Assembly: GCA_002780705.1 (NCBI GenBank)
Contig: PEUP01000022.1
Span: 10,899-20,097, forward strand
Reading direction: 5' to 3'
DNA: 9,199 nucleotides
From: Elusimicrobia bacterium CG03_land_8_20_14_0_80_50_18
Lineage (GTDB): Bacteria > CG03
The translations under genes were made by a program, and so were the position numbers. The notes beneath the pieces were generated by a model, which saw nothing but the letters and a program-made list of their open reading frames with translations, was not told where the DNA came from and did not search any database. Position 1 is the first letter of the stretch. Every line of letters begins with the position of its first letter. Positions 1 through 6,442 of the stretch are shown piece by piece.

Positions 1-527
1 CCACGGCTAAATCATATTCCTTTTTTGACAATTTTTACAAAGTGCGCGACAGGATTGAAGCTCTGTGGGATATGGGCTCGGGCCGTTCGCTCCGTTTTGA
101 AAAGCAGCTGAGGGAAGGTAAAAAAACCCATGACGAGCTCATCATTATATCCACACCGACCGACACTGCCGTCATCAGCGGAGAGGAATGGGATGTGTCT
201 CCTCGGGCGCTGGATGTGCTAAGCGCGCTTCATTTTGTCAGAACGCAGCCGCTCACCGTCGGTAAAGATATAGTGCTGGATGTCTATACGAAGAAAAAGC
301 TCTGGCCGCTGAAAGTGAAGGTGATAAAAAAAGAAAAAATAAAGGTCGGCGATAAAAAATACCGCACGATTCTCGTTGAGCCCATGATGCGCGAGGAAGG
401 AATCTTCAGCGCCAAAGGCAGCATACTGGTCTGGCTGACGGATGATAAAAGGCGCATCCCCGTGCGCATGAGCTCAAAGGTGCTCATCGGCTCAGTCACT
501 GTTGACCTCATAGAAATACGCAGATGA
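1..527 (+). CDS. DUF3108 domain protein, 5' end outside window
   Basis: The reading frame (codons from base 3) is open to the left edge, so this is the C-terminal 174 residues of a longer protein. The GTG at 42 is internal, because the codons before it (SYSFFDNFYKVRDRIEAL) are typical of the family. The pattern fits DUF3108: an FYKVRDRIE strand, a basic REGK turn, 'DVLSALHFVRTQPL' followed by 'VGKDI', then a 'VEPMM' strand, and the C-terminal 'LVWLTDDKRRIPVRMSSK' with 'IGSVTVDL'. DUF3108 proteins usually have a signal peptide and are predicted periplasmic or envelope beta-rich proteins of unknown function; the signal peptide would lie outside the window. It ends at TGA 525-527, 90 nt before argG, with no terminator hairpin visible. 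The family call is from remembered motifs and is fairly sure; the function is unknown. Confidence 0.8.
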   Translation, partial: TAKSYSFFDNFYKVRDRIEALWDMGSGRSLRFEKQLREGKKTHDELIIISTPTDTAVISGEEWDVSPRALDVLSALHFVRTQPLTVGKDIVLDVYTKKKLWPLKVKVIKKEKIKVGDKKYRTILVEPMMREEGIFSAKGSILVWLTDDKRRIPVRMSSKVLIGSVTVDLIEIRR

Positions 528-565
528 GAAGATATGCTCGAAACGTGCGTGTGTCGCCATTTATT

Positions 566-574
566 TGCTACAAT
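566..574 (+). promoter_or_regulatory. Extended -10 promoter for the argG operon
   Basis: TGCTACAAT gives a TG at 566-567, one spacer base and a TACAAT hexamer at 569-574, which is one mismatch from TATAAT. At 17-nt spacing the -35 position (546-551, TGCGTG) is poor, so recognition would depend on the extended -10. Transcription would start near 581, leaving a leader of about 37 nt before GTG 618. The same GCTACAAT core recurs in the fic promoter. No arginine-repressor-like palindrome was obvious. Confidence 0.5.
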
Positions 575-607
575 AAAAGCGTTGATTTTAGCGTAATTCG
601 TGATTGT

Positions 608-612
608 GGAGG
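608..612 (+). promoter_or_regulatory. Ribosome binding site that fixes the argG start
   Basis: GGAGG at 608-612 lies 5 nt before GTG 618. It favours this codon over the in-frame upstream GTGs at 600 and 606, which have no Shine-Dalgarno sequence and would add non-homologous residues. Confidence 0.7.
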
Positions 613-617
613 ATGAT

Positions 618-1793
618 GTGAAAAAGATTTTGATTGCTTATTCGGGGGGACTGGACACCTCGTGCATGCTGCACTGGCTGAAGAAAAAATATAAGGCCGA
701 GCTTTACGCTTACTGCGCCAACCTTTCGGGCATGAGCCGCGCCGAAAAAAATAAAATAATACGCAAAGGGCTCGCCACGGGCGCGAAAAAGGTCATTGTT
801 GAGGATATGCGGGATGAGTTTATGAGAAATTATGTTTTTCCCGCACTCAAAGCGGACGCCGTTTATGACGGTGAATATTTTATGGCCACGGCCATAGGCC
901 GGCCGCTGATAGCCAGCCGTCTTGCTCATTATGCGCGGAAATACGGCATAAAAACCGTCGCGCACGGCTGTACCGGCAAAGGCAACGATCAGGTGAGGTT
1001 TGAGACGGGCCTGTATTCGCTGGTGAAAGATGTGGAAATGCTGGCGCCGCTGCGTTTCTGGGAATTCAGGACGCGCGAAGAAGAGGTCGCCTACGCGAAG
1101 AAAAATAATATACCGGTTTCGGCCGGAAGTAAGAAATATTCGCTGGACGAGAATATCTGGGGCGTGGCGATAGAATGCGGCCGCCTTGAGGACCCTTCGC
1201 TTCCGCCGCCCGCCGACGCCTGGCAGTGGACCGGCGGAAAGCTGAAAAAGCGGGAGACAAAAATAACGCTGTCTTTCAGGAAAGGGGTGCCCGTCGCCGT
1301 CAACGGCCGCGTGATGAAGCCGGTTGCCATAGCGGAAAAATTAAACGCCCTCGGAGCCGCTCACAAGATAGGCCGGGCGGATATCATAGAGAGCCGGATA
1401 GTGGGAATCAAATCTCGCGAGCTCTACGAGTCCCCCGCGGCGAAGATCATAAGCGCCGCTCATTTTGATCTCGAGCGGATGGTGCTGGACAGGGAGACGC
1501 TCCATTACAAAGAAAAGCTCGCGAAGGACTTCTCGCTGCTGGTATATAACGGCCGCTGGTTTTCACCGCTCAGAGAGGCCCTGAGCGCTTTTGTTGATGT
1601 GACGCAGAAAAATGTGACGGGTTCTGTCACCATGGTTCTGCGGCCCTGGTCATTTGAGATAATTTCAAGAGTGTCTCCGTATTCCATTTACAGCCGGTCG
1701 CTGGCCACTTACGCCGTGGGCGACAAATTTGACAGAAGTCTCGCGGAAGGTTTTATAAAACTTTCCTGCATGGATATAGCCAAACGGGGCTGA
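618..1793 (+). CDS. argG: Argininosuccinate synthase
   Basis: ATP-dependent condensation of citrulline and aspartate to argininosuccinate, the penultimate step of arginine synthesis, in the cytoplasm. Starting at GTG 618 the protein has 391 residues, a normal length, and opens at the expected KKILIAYSGGLDTS ATP-pyrophosphatase loop (residues 2-15). Other hallmarks are YFMATAIGRPLIA, AHGCTGKGNDQVRFE (citrulline, aspartate and ATP contacts), YSLDENIWGVAIECGRLEDP, GIKSRELYESPA, LDRETLHYKE, and the C-terminal YNGRWFSPLREAL and SPYSIYSRSLATY. One oddity is that the normally conserved ADLGQ/ANIGQ loop after the second strand reads ANLSGM (residues 34-39), losing the Gly-Gln. The remaining binding residues look intact, so I infer an active enzyme of a divergent branch. 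The stop is followed after 4 nt by argH, so the two are translationally coupled. Confidence 0.95.
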   Translation: MKKILIAYSGGLDTSCMLHWLKKKYKAELYAYCANLSGMSRAEKNKIIRKGLATGAKKVIVEDMRDEFMRNYVFPALKADAVYDGEYFMATAIGRPLIASRLAHYARKYGIKTVAHGCTGKGNDQVRFETGLYSLVKDVEMLAPLRFWEFRTREEEVAYAKKNNIPVSAGSKKYSLDENIWGVAIECGRLEDPSLPPPADAWQWTGGKLKKRETKITLSFRKGVPVAVNGRVMKPVAIAEKLNALGAAHKIGRADIIESRIVGIKSRELYESPAAKIISAAHFDLERMVLDRETLHYKEKLAKDFSLLVYNGRWFSPLREALSAFVDVTQKNVTGSVTMVLRPWSFEIISRVSPYSIYSRSLATYAVGDKFDRSLAEGFIKLSCMDIAKRG

Positions 1794-1797
1794 ACGG

Positions 1798-3174
1798 ATG
1801 AAACTTTGGGGCGGGAGATTCAAACGCGAACAGAGCGGGGATTTTCTCGCTTTTGAAAGCTCCATTTCCTTTGATTTCAGATTGGCCCGCGCCGATATAG
1901 AGGTCAACAGGGCCTGGGCTAAAATGCTTGAAAAGATAGAAATTCTGACGGACAGCGAATTAAAGAAAATATTAACAGCTCTTGATGACACGCAGAAAGA
2001 CCTTGAGAAAGGGCGCCTGAAAGCGGACGAGGCCCTTCACGAGGACATACACAGCCTGATAGAAGACCGGCTCTTCACCTACGCGGGCTCTGTGGCCAAA
2101 AAACTTCCGGCGGGCCGCTCACGCAACGAACTGGTTTCTGCTGACATGCGGCTTTATATGAGAGAGCGCATAGAATATATCCTCGGCCTGATAAAAGGCG
2201 CGCAGAGGAGTCTGCTGGAAGCGGGCACGCGGTATTCGGGCGCGGTTATGCCGGCTTTTACACACATGCAGAAGGCCGTCCCGGTGACACTGGGCCATCT
2301 CATTCTGTCATATTTCTGGAAATTGAACCGCGATAAAAAATTTTTCAGATATGTTCTTGAAGAGACTAATATCATGCCTCTGGGCGGCGGGGCCGCCGGA
2401 GGGACCACAATTGCGGTGGATACGGATTTTCTTATGTCCGAGCTGGGTTTTTCAAGAAGTTTTGCCAACTCCATAGACGGCACATCCAACAGGGATTTCA
2501 TCCTTCTCTTTTTAGAGGCGGCCTGTAATATGCAGGTACATTTTTCCGGGATTTGCGAAGACATGATACTGTTCTCGTCGGAATATTTCTCTTATCTAAA
2601 GTTGCCCGACGAATATTCAACGGGATCGTCGCTGATGCCGCAGAAGAAAAATCCTGATTTTTTTGAGCTTGTCAGAGGAAAAACGGGCCGGGTTTCGGGA
2701 AATCTCGCCGCTATCATCAATCTTCTGAAAGGCCTGCCGTCGGGTTATAACAGGGATCTTCAGGAAGACAAGGTCTCTCTTTTTGACACGGTGGATGAGA
2801 TAGAGGGGATACTCAAACTTTTTCCCGCGGTTTTTTCCGCCCTGGAATTTGACACGGACGCGATGCTGAAATCCGTGGAGCGGGGTTCTGTGTGCGCGCA
2901 GGCGCTGGCGGAATTTCTGGTTATGAGGGGCATGCCTTTCAGGAAAGCGCACGAGATAATCGGCAAGATAGTGTCGGATAACGAATTGCTGTACAGGAAA
3001 ATGAGCGAAATAAAGGTGGCGGACATGAAGGTTTATTCCGAGCTTTTTTCCGCCGATGTCATCCCGATTCTGGAACCGGCCGGAGCTCTGAGGCAGCTGG
3101 CGACTCCGTCCTCGCCGTCGCCGATGATGTTTGAACAGCAGCTGAGGCTGGCTTATGAAGCGCTTGAAGAATAA
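1798..3174 (+). CDS. argH: Argininosuccinate lyase
   Basis: Cleaves argininosuccinate to arginine and fumarate, the last step of arginine synthesis; a homotetramer of the fumarase/aspartase superfamily. The 458 residues match the family length. Seen: MKLWGGRF at the N-terminus, EDIHSLIEDRL (residues 82-92), THMQKAVPVTLGH with the catalytic-base histidine at 156, PLGGGAAGGTT, the superfamily signature GSSLMPQKKNPD (276-287) carrying the catalytic serine loop, and YNRDLQEDK (317-325). Odd: the first conserved region, usually TGRSRNDQV, reads AGRSRNELVSAD (105-116), so three residues of a very conserved active-site strand differ. SDRDF-type sequence reads SNRDF. I infer a divergent but functional lyase because argG is adjacent. 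The final 20 nt overlap the next gene. No strong Shine-Dalgarno is visible, consistent with coupling to argG. Confidence 0.93.
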   Translation: MKLWGGRFKREQSGDFLAFESSISFDFRLARADIEVNRAWAKMLEKIEILTDSELKKILTALDDTQKDLEKGRLKADEALHEDIHSLIEDRLFTYAGSVAKKLPAGRSRNELVSADMRLYMRERIEYILGLIKGAQRSLLEAGTRYSGAVMPAFTHMQKAVPVTLGHLILSYFWKLNRDKKFFRYVLEETNIMPLGGGAAGGTTIAVDTDFLMSELGFSRSFANSIDGTSNRDFILLFLEAACNMQVHFSGICEDMILFSSEYFSYLKLPDEYSTGSSLMPQKKNPDFFELVRGKTGRVSGNLAAIINLLKGLPSGYNRDLQEDKVSLFDTVDEIEGILKLFPAVFSALEFDTDAMLKSVERGSVCAQALAEFLVMRGMPFRKAHEIIGKIVSDNELLYRKMSEIKVADMKVYSELFSADVIPILEPAGALRQLATPSSPSPMMFEQQLRLAYEALEE

Positions 3175-3388
3175 AAACACCGTCAGGAATCAGGATGAAA
3201 AGAGTGTGGGGAGCGTCCGGGTATTGTCATCGGGCATCGTGATTCTCGCCCTTGCTTTTCTTCTCCTGCGCTTCGCCAATCCCCAGGGAGATAATTTCGC
3301 CGCCCACGCGTCGCCTTTTGTCTTCATTTTTTCATGGGCGCTGATACTGGCGGGGATATTATGGGAAGAGAAGGGAGAGCCGCGGTGA
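3155..3388 (+). CDS. Small two-helix membrane protein of unknown function
   Basis: A 77-residue protein starting inside the end of argH in another frame. GAGG at 3144-3147 sits 7 nt before ATG 3155, which supports the start. A basic N-terminus (residues 1-23) is followed by two hydrophobic helices at about 24-41 and 53-70, joined by a short polar loop containing ANPQGDNFAAHASP, with a short charged tail. The positive N-terminus suggests both ends face the cytoplasm. Its stop overlaps the start of the TolC-like gene by 4 nt (GTGA). Overlap on both sides, a good ribosome site and clear hydrophobic organisation argue for a real gene. It loosely resembles small bacterial proteins with a 'P-G-N-A-SP' loop between two helices, including DUF3098-like ones, but I cannot assign a family. 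Confidence 0.7.
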   Translation: MKRLKNKNTVRNQDEKSVGSVRVLSSGIVILALAFLLLRFANPQGDNFAAHASPFVFIFSWALILAGILWEEKGEPR

Positions 3389-4590
3389 GAAATTTTTTTC
3401 TCGTCACGGTTCTGTTAGCATCGCTCGGCGCGCGAATCAGCGCCGCTGACATGGACTTCTGTCTTAAAACGGCGGTCCTGAACAATCCAAGGCTTGTGCT
3501 GTCCGCGGAGGACATTAAAATCGCAAGGTTAAAACGCAATCAAGTGAGCTCTCTCTTCATGCCCAAGCTCTCGCTGGGGGCTTATTACGATTATTACAGT
3601 CTGGATTATCCTTCGGTTTTTTCTTCGTCCATTGGGGCTTTCAATCTGCAGGAGGCGTCGGACAATTTTTACGGCACAAGGATGACGCTGACCCAGCCGC
3701 TGTACACCGGAGGAGCTATTACAACTCTGAAAAAACAGGCCTCTCAGACACTCCTTGATTCCGAGAATATACACGCCGCCGAGAAAAACAGGGTGTTGTA
3801 CGGTGTGAAGGTAAAATACATCAATGTGCTCTATATCAAGAAAAAGCTTGAGGCTCTGGAAAACGCCATGAGGCAGGTCAGAAAAATTGATGACGGCGCG
3901 GCGGCCGAATCATACGCGGAAATGCTGAGCCGGAAAGCCGCGCTGGACGCGTCTCTTGTTGATAATATTTATGACCTCAACGCTCTGACAGCGTCGGAAT
4001 TCATCGCGGGCGAGGACATCACCGGCGACGCTTTTATTGATGAGAGTCTTTCCGGTGATGCGGCCACAAAGTTCACGCTGCTTGCGATAGCGAACCGTCC
4101 GGAGCTCAAAAGCCTCCGTGAGAAAGAATCCGTGGATTTTCTTTCTCTGGGTCTTGAGCAGTCGGTCAAATTCCCGAATGTTGACCTTTTTTCAACTTAT
4201 GATTATCTGCACGCCGCCGAAAATGAGTGGGCGACTAATTTTCAGGTGGGCGTCAGCATGACACTGCCTCTCTATGACGGCGGGGCCAGATGGCTGCGTT
4301 TTGAGGAAAAGAAAGCGCTGCTCCGTAAAACAAAAGTGAGCATCGCCCAGACTGAGGAAGCGATAAAGCGCGAAGTGGAGAAGGCCTGCCGTAAATATTC
4401 TCTCGCCGAGAAATACCTGAGCGAAGCCGCGGCCTCGAAGAAGTCGTTCCGGATGCCGCAGCGCGCGGGTTCCGGCGATATCATGTCATGGGCGCGTGTC
4501 ACGGAAAACGAACTGGATGCTGAAATGAGATTCTACCTCGCGGGCGCTTATCTTGAATACGCCGTGGGCATTTTGATCTCCAAATACTGA
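3385..4590 (+). CDS. TolC-family outer membrane protein
   Basis: Predicted trimeric outer-membrane channel of the outer-membrane efflux protein family. I chose GTG 3385 (401 residues) because GGGAG at 3373-3377 lies 7 nt upstream, it overlaps the preceding stop as GTGA, and it begins a clean signal peptide (RNFFLVTVLLASLGARISAA, cleavage near residue 21). Starts from ATG 3334 or 3361 would add a charged extension ahead of the signal. The mature part has the family's two-fold layout: 'AVLNNPRLVLSAEDIKIAR' then the strand pair ending in TQPLYTGG, and later 'NRPELKSLREKE' followed by LPLYDGGARW, each feeding long helices. It is short for the family, and the helical hairpin after the first repeat (about residues 150-200) lacks a clear 'G..S..D.L' turn. 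No periplasmic adaptor gene is visible. The substrate is unknown. Confidence 0.85.
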   Translation: MRNFFLVTVLLASLGARISAADMDFCLKTAVLNNPRLVLSAEDIKIARLKRNQVSSLFMPKLSLGAYYDYYSLDYPSVFSSSIGAFNLQEASDNFYGTRMTLTQPLYTGGAITTLKKQASQTLLDSENIHAAEKNRVLYGVKVKYINVLYIKKKLEALENAMRQVRKIDDGAAAESYAEMLSRKAALDASLVDNIYDLNALTASEFIAGEDITGDAFIDESLSGDAATKFTLLAIANRPELKSLREKESVDFLSLGLEQSVKFPNVDLFSTYDYLHAAENEWATNFQVGVSMTLPLYDGGARWLRFEEKKALLRKTKVSIAQTEEAIKREVEKACRKYSLAEKYLSEAAASKKSFRMPQRAGSGDIMSWARVTENELDAEMRFYLAGAYLEYAVGILISKY

Positions 4591-5511
4591 ATGCCGCGCG
4601 GACTTGCATTCCTGTTTTTGTTTCTTGCCGCCGTTTCTCATTCCTTTGACACGGAAGACCATTTGCGTGTCCTAGCGTCAAGCCGGTGGAAAGCTCATCG
4701 CGCCAAAACAGCTCTTGTGCTTTCCGGCGGCGCGGCAAGGGGACTGGCGCATGTGGGTGTTATGAGAGCCTGGCAGGAAAACAAACTGCCGCTGGATCTT
4801 ATTGTCGGCACCTCCGTGGGCGCGATCGTGGGCGCGCTTTACGCATCGGGCCTTGACGGAGCTGAAATTGACAAAATCATCACCGGGCTCAACTGGAATG
4901 AATTCATAGAGTTCAGGGTGACGCCCGCCCGCATACTCAATCTCAACAGCATCATCTCAAGCGAAAAAATGGGAGAATGGATGTTTTCCCACATGGGGAA
5001 TAAGAAATTCAGCGATCTTGATATTCCCTTTGTCTGCGTGGCGACCGATATCAGAACGGGTGAGAAGATCGTCTTCCGCGACGGCGATCTTATACCGGCG
5101 GTGCGGGCTTCTTCCTGCATACCCGGAATTTTTGAACCGGTGGAATACCGGCGGCGAATTCTTGTTGACGGCGGCGTGGTGGACAATGCGCCGACGGATC
5201 TGGCCGCGGCCGAGGGAGCCGATATGATAGTGGCGTCCTGGACCGGGGGCTCGCGGATGCTGGAGGATTCAAGGAGTATCATCGCCGTCCTCACGCAGGT
5301 GATAGCTATTTCCGGCACGGTGCTCTCGCGAAGACAGCTTGAGAAAGCCGATGTTGTGATAGAGCCGGATTTGAGGGATGTCTCGCCGCTTGATTTAGAC
5401 AAATTCGCGTATTCCTTTGAAGCCGGATATGACGCGACTGTCCGTAAAGCCGCTGAAATAGAGAAGATGTTCCTTTTAAAAACTCTCGGAAAAATGAAGG
5501 CGGCTCAATGA
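4591..5511 (+). CDS. Patatin-like phospholipase with signal peptide
   Basis: Serine acyl hydrolase of the patatin/RssA/NTE type, predicted to cleave phospholipid or lysophospholipid esters. Of 306 residues, 1-18 form a hydrophobic export signal. The domain spans about 41-260: oxyanion-hole glycine motif SGGAARG (45-51), nucleophile elbow GTSVG with Ser75, the ASSCIPGIFEPV segment (173-184), and DGG with catalytic Asp193. All dyad residues are present, so activity is likely. No C-terminal barrel or POTRA domain follows, so this is not a PlpD-type autotransporter; it is probably periplasmic or membrane-associated. ATG 4591 immediately follows the TGA of the TolC-like gene with no spacer, and there is no obvious Shine-Dalgarno, so translation probably reinitiates. 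The stop overlaps the next gene (ATGA). Confidence 0.9.
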   Translation: MPRGLAFLFLFLAAVSHSFDTEDHLRVLASSRWKAHRAKTALVLSGGAARGLAHVGVMRAWQENKLPLDLIVGTSVGAIVGALYASGLDGAEIDKIITGLNWNEFIEFRVTPARILNLNSIISSEKMGEWMFSHMGNKKFSDLDIPFVCVATDIRTGEKIVFRDGDLIPAVRASSCIPGIFEPVEYRRRILVDGGVVDNAPTDLAAAEGADMIVASWTGGSRMLEDSRSIIAVLTQVIAISGTVLSRRQLEKADVVIEPDLRDVSPLDLDKFAYSFEAGYDATVRKAAEIEKMFLLKTLGKMKAAQ

Positions 5512-6419
5512 GGGCATTTCTTATTTTGGCCGCTCTTCCCGCGACCATGTTCCTTTCGTCCTGCGCGGGCGGGAGGATTTTTCGTCCCTCGCCGCTTAAA
5601 ATAGCGTCCTCTTTTGAATCCGCGGGGAACCCCGATGAAGCCATTAGAGTGCTGAAGAACGCTTCCGTTGAAGCTGGGATCAAACCCGCCGACAAGCGCG
5701 AAATACTTATGGCGCTGGCGGAACTTTACGCCGGGCAAAAAGACAATCTGAGCGCCATACAGACGCTCAGGGAAGCCGCCCAGTTAGGCGCCGGCGACCC
5801 CTTTATCGGACTTCGGCTGGGTGAGCTCCTTCTGCAGGAGGGCCTCACCGGCGATGCGCTCGCGGAATTCGTAGCTCTTGAGGCCATGGGAGTCCGGACA
5901 CCCTCGCTGTTTTTCGGCATGGGGCAGGTGTATCACCGGACAGGCCGGTTCCTCAAGGCATCCTCGTATCTGGGGCAATACCTCAAAATATATCCCGATG
6001 ACAAGAAAGCGCTGATGATGCTCTATGAATCCTATGAAGCTCTCGGTAAATATCCCGAAGCGCGCAACGCTCTCTCCGGCTGCGCCGCGCTCATGACCAA
6101 AGAGGATTTCGCCGTGAAGATGGCCATGAACTGGATGAGAGACGGGAATCCCGACGAAGCCGTTGAAGAGCTGGAAAAAATACGAGGCGAATATCCGGGA
6201 GCTGATTTTTATCTGGGACTGGCCTATTATCAGAAGGGCAGATTGGATGACGCTTTGAAAATCTTTTCACGGTCCGCGTCCTCTCCTGAAGATGAAGCGT
6301 CTTTTTTCAGCGCGCTCGTTCTTTTTGAGCTCGGCAGAAAAGATGATGCGCGTACGATATTCAGGAAGCTTTCCGCGAAGGGGAAATATGCCCGCTATTG
6401 CGACATATTTCTTCAGTAA
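5508..6419 (+). CDS. TPR-repeat lipoprotein
   Basis: A 303-residue protein beginning with a type II signal peptide: a hydrophobic stretch and lipobox LSSC with the lipidated Cys at residue 19, so it should be anchored in a membrane facing the periplasm. The remainder is helical tetratricopeptide-like repeats, roughly eight of them from residue 31 to 293. The clearest have the A/G-Y-A pattern: 'GNPDEAIRVLKNA', 'PSLFFGMGQVYHRTGRFLKA', 'ALMMLYESYEALGKYPEA', 'ADFYLGLAYYQKGRLDDALKIF' and 'SALVLFELGRKDDARTIF'. TPR arrays are protein-binding scaffolds and no enzymatic domain is visible. ATG 5508 overlaps the patatin stop (ATGA) and AAGG at 5497-5500 gives a ribosome site. The context suggests an accessory or assembly lipoprotein for the neighbouring TolC-like and patatin proteins, which is inference. 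Confidence 0.87.
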   Translation: MRAFLILAALPATMFLSSCAGGRIFRPSPLKIASSFESAGNPDEAIRVLKNASVEAGIKPADKREILMALAELYAGQKDNLSAIQTLREAAQLGAGDPFIGLRLGELLLQEGLTGDALAEFVALEAMGVRTPSLFFGMGQVYHRTGRFLKASSYLGQYLKIYPDDKKALMMLYESYEALGKYPEARNALSGCAALMTKEDFAVKMAMNWMRDGNPDEAVEELEKIRGEYPGADFYLGLAYYQKGRLDDALKIFSRSASSPEDEASFFSALVLFELGRKDDARTIFRKLSAKGKYARYCDIFLQ

Positions 6420-6442
6420 AGCCCGCGTCCCCGGAGTTAGAA

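Noticed and set aside
600..617. argG start at GTG 600 or 606
   Set aside because: Both lie upstream of or inside the GGAGG ribosome site, and the extra residues are not part of the family N-terminus.
2617..3180. Long reverse-strand open frame (187 codons) opposite argH
   Set aside because: It is antisense to a clear argH with family motifs; its composition is typical of a shadow frame rich in Arg and His, with no recognisable domain.
3334..3384. TolC-like start at ATG 3334 or ATG 3361
   Set aside because: Both add a charged stretch before the signal peptide; GTG 3385 has a properly spaced GGGAG.
4839..5402. Long reverse-strand open frame (187 codons) opposite the patatin gene
   Set aside because: It is a Ser- and Arg-rich shadow of a well-supported gene and has no motif of its own.
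6398..6442. MFS start at TTG 6398
   Set aside because: It overlaps the TPR gene end and lacks a ribosome site, whereas ATG 6443 has GGAG 6 nt upstream.
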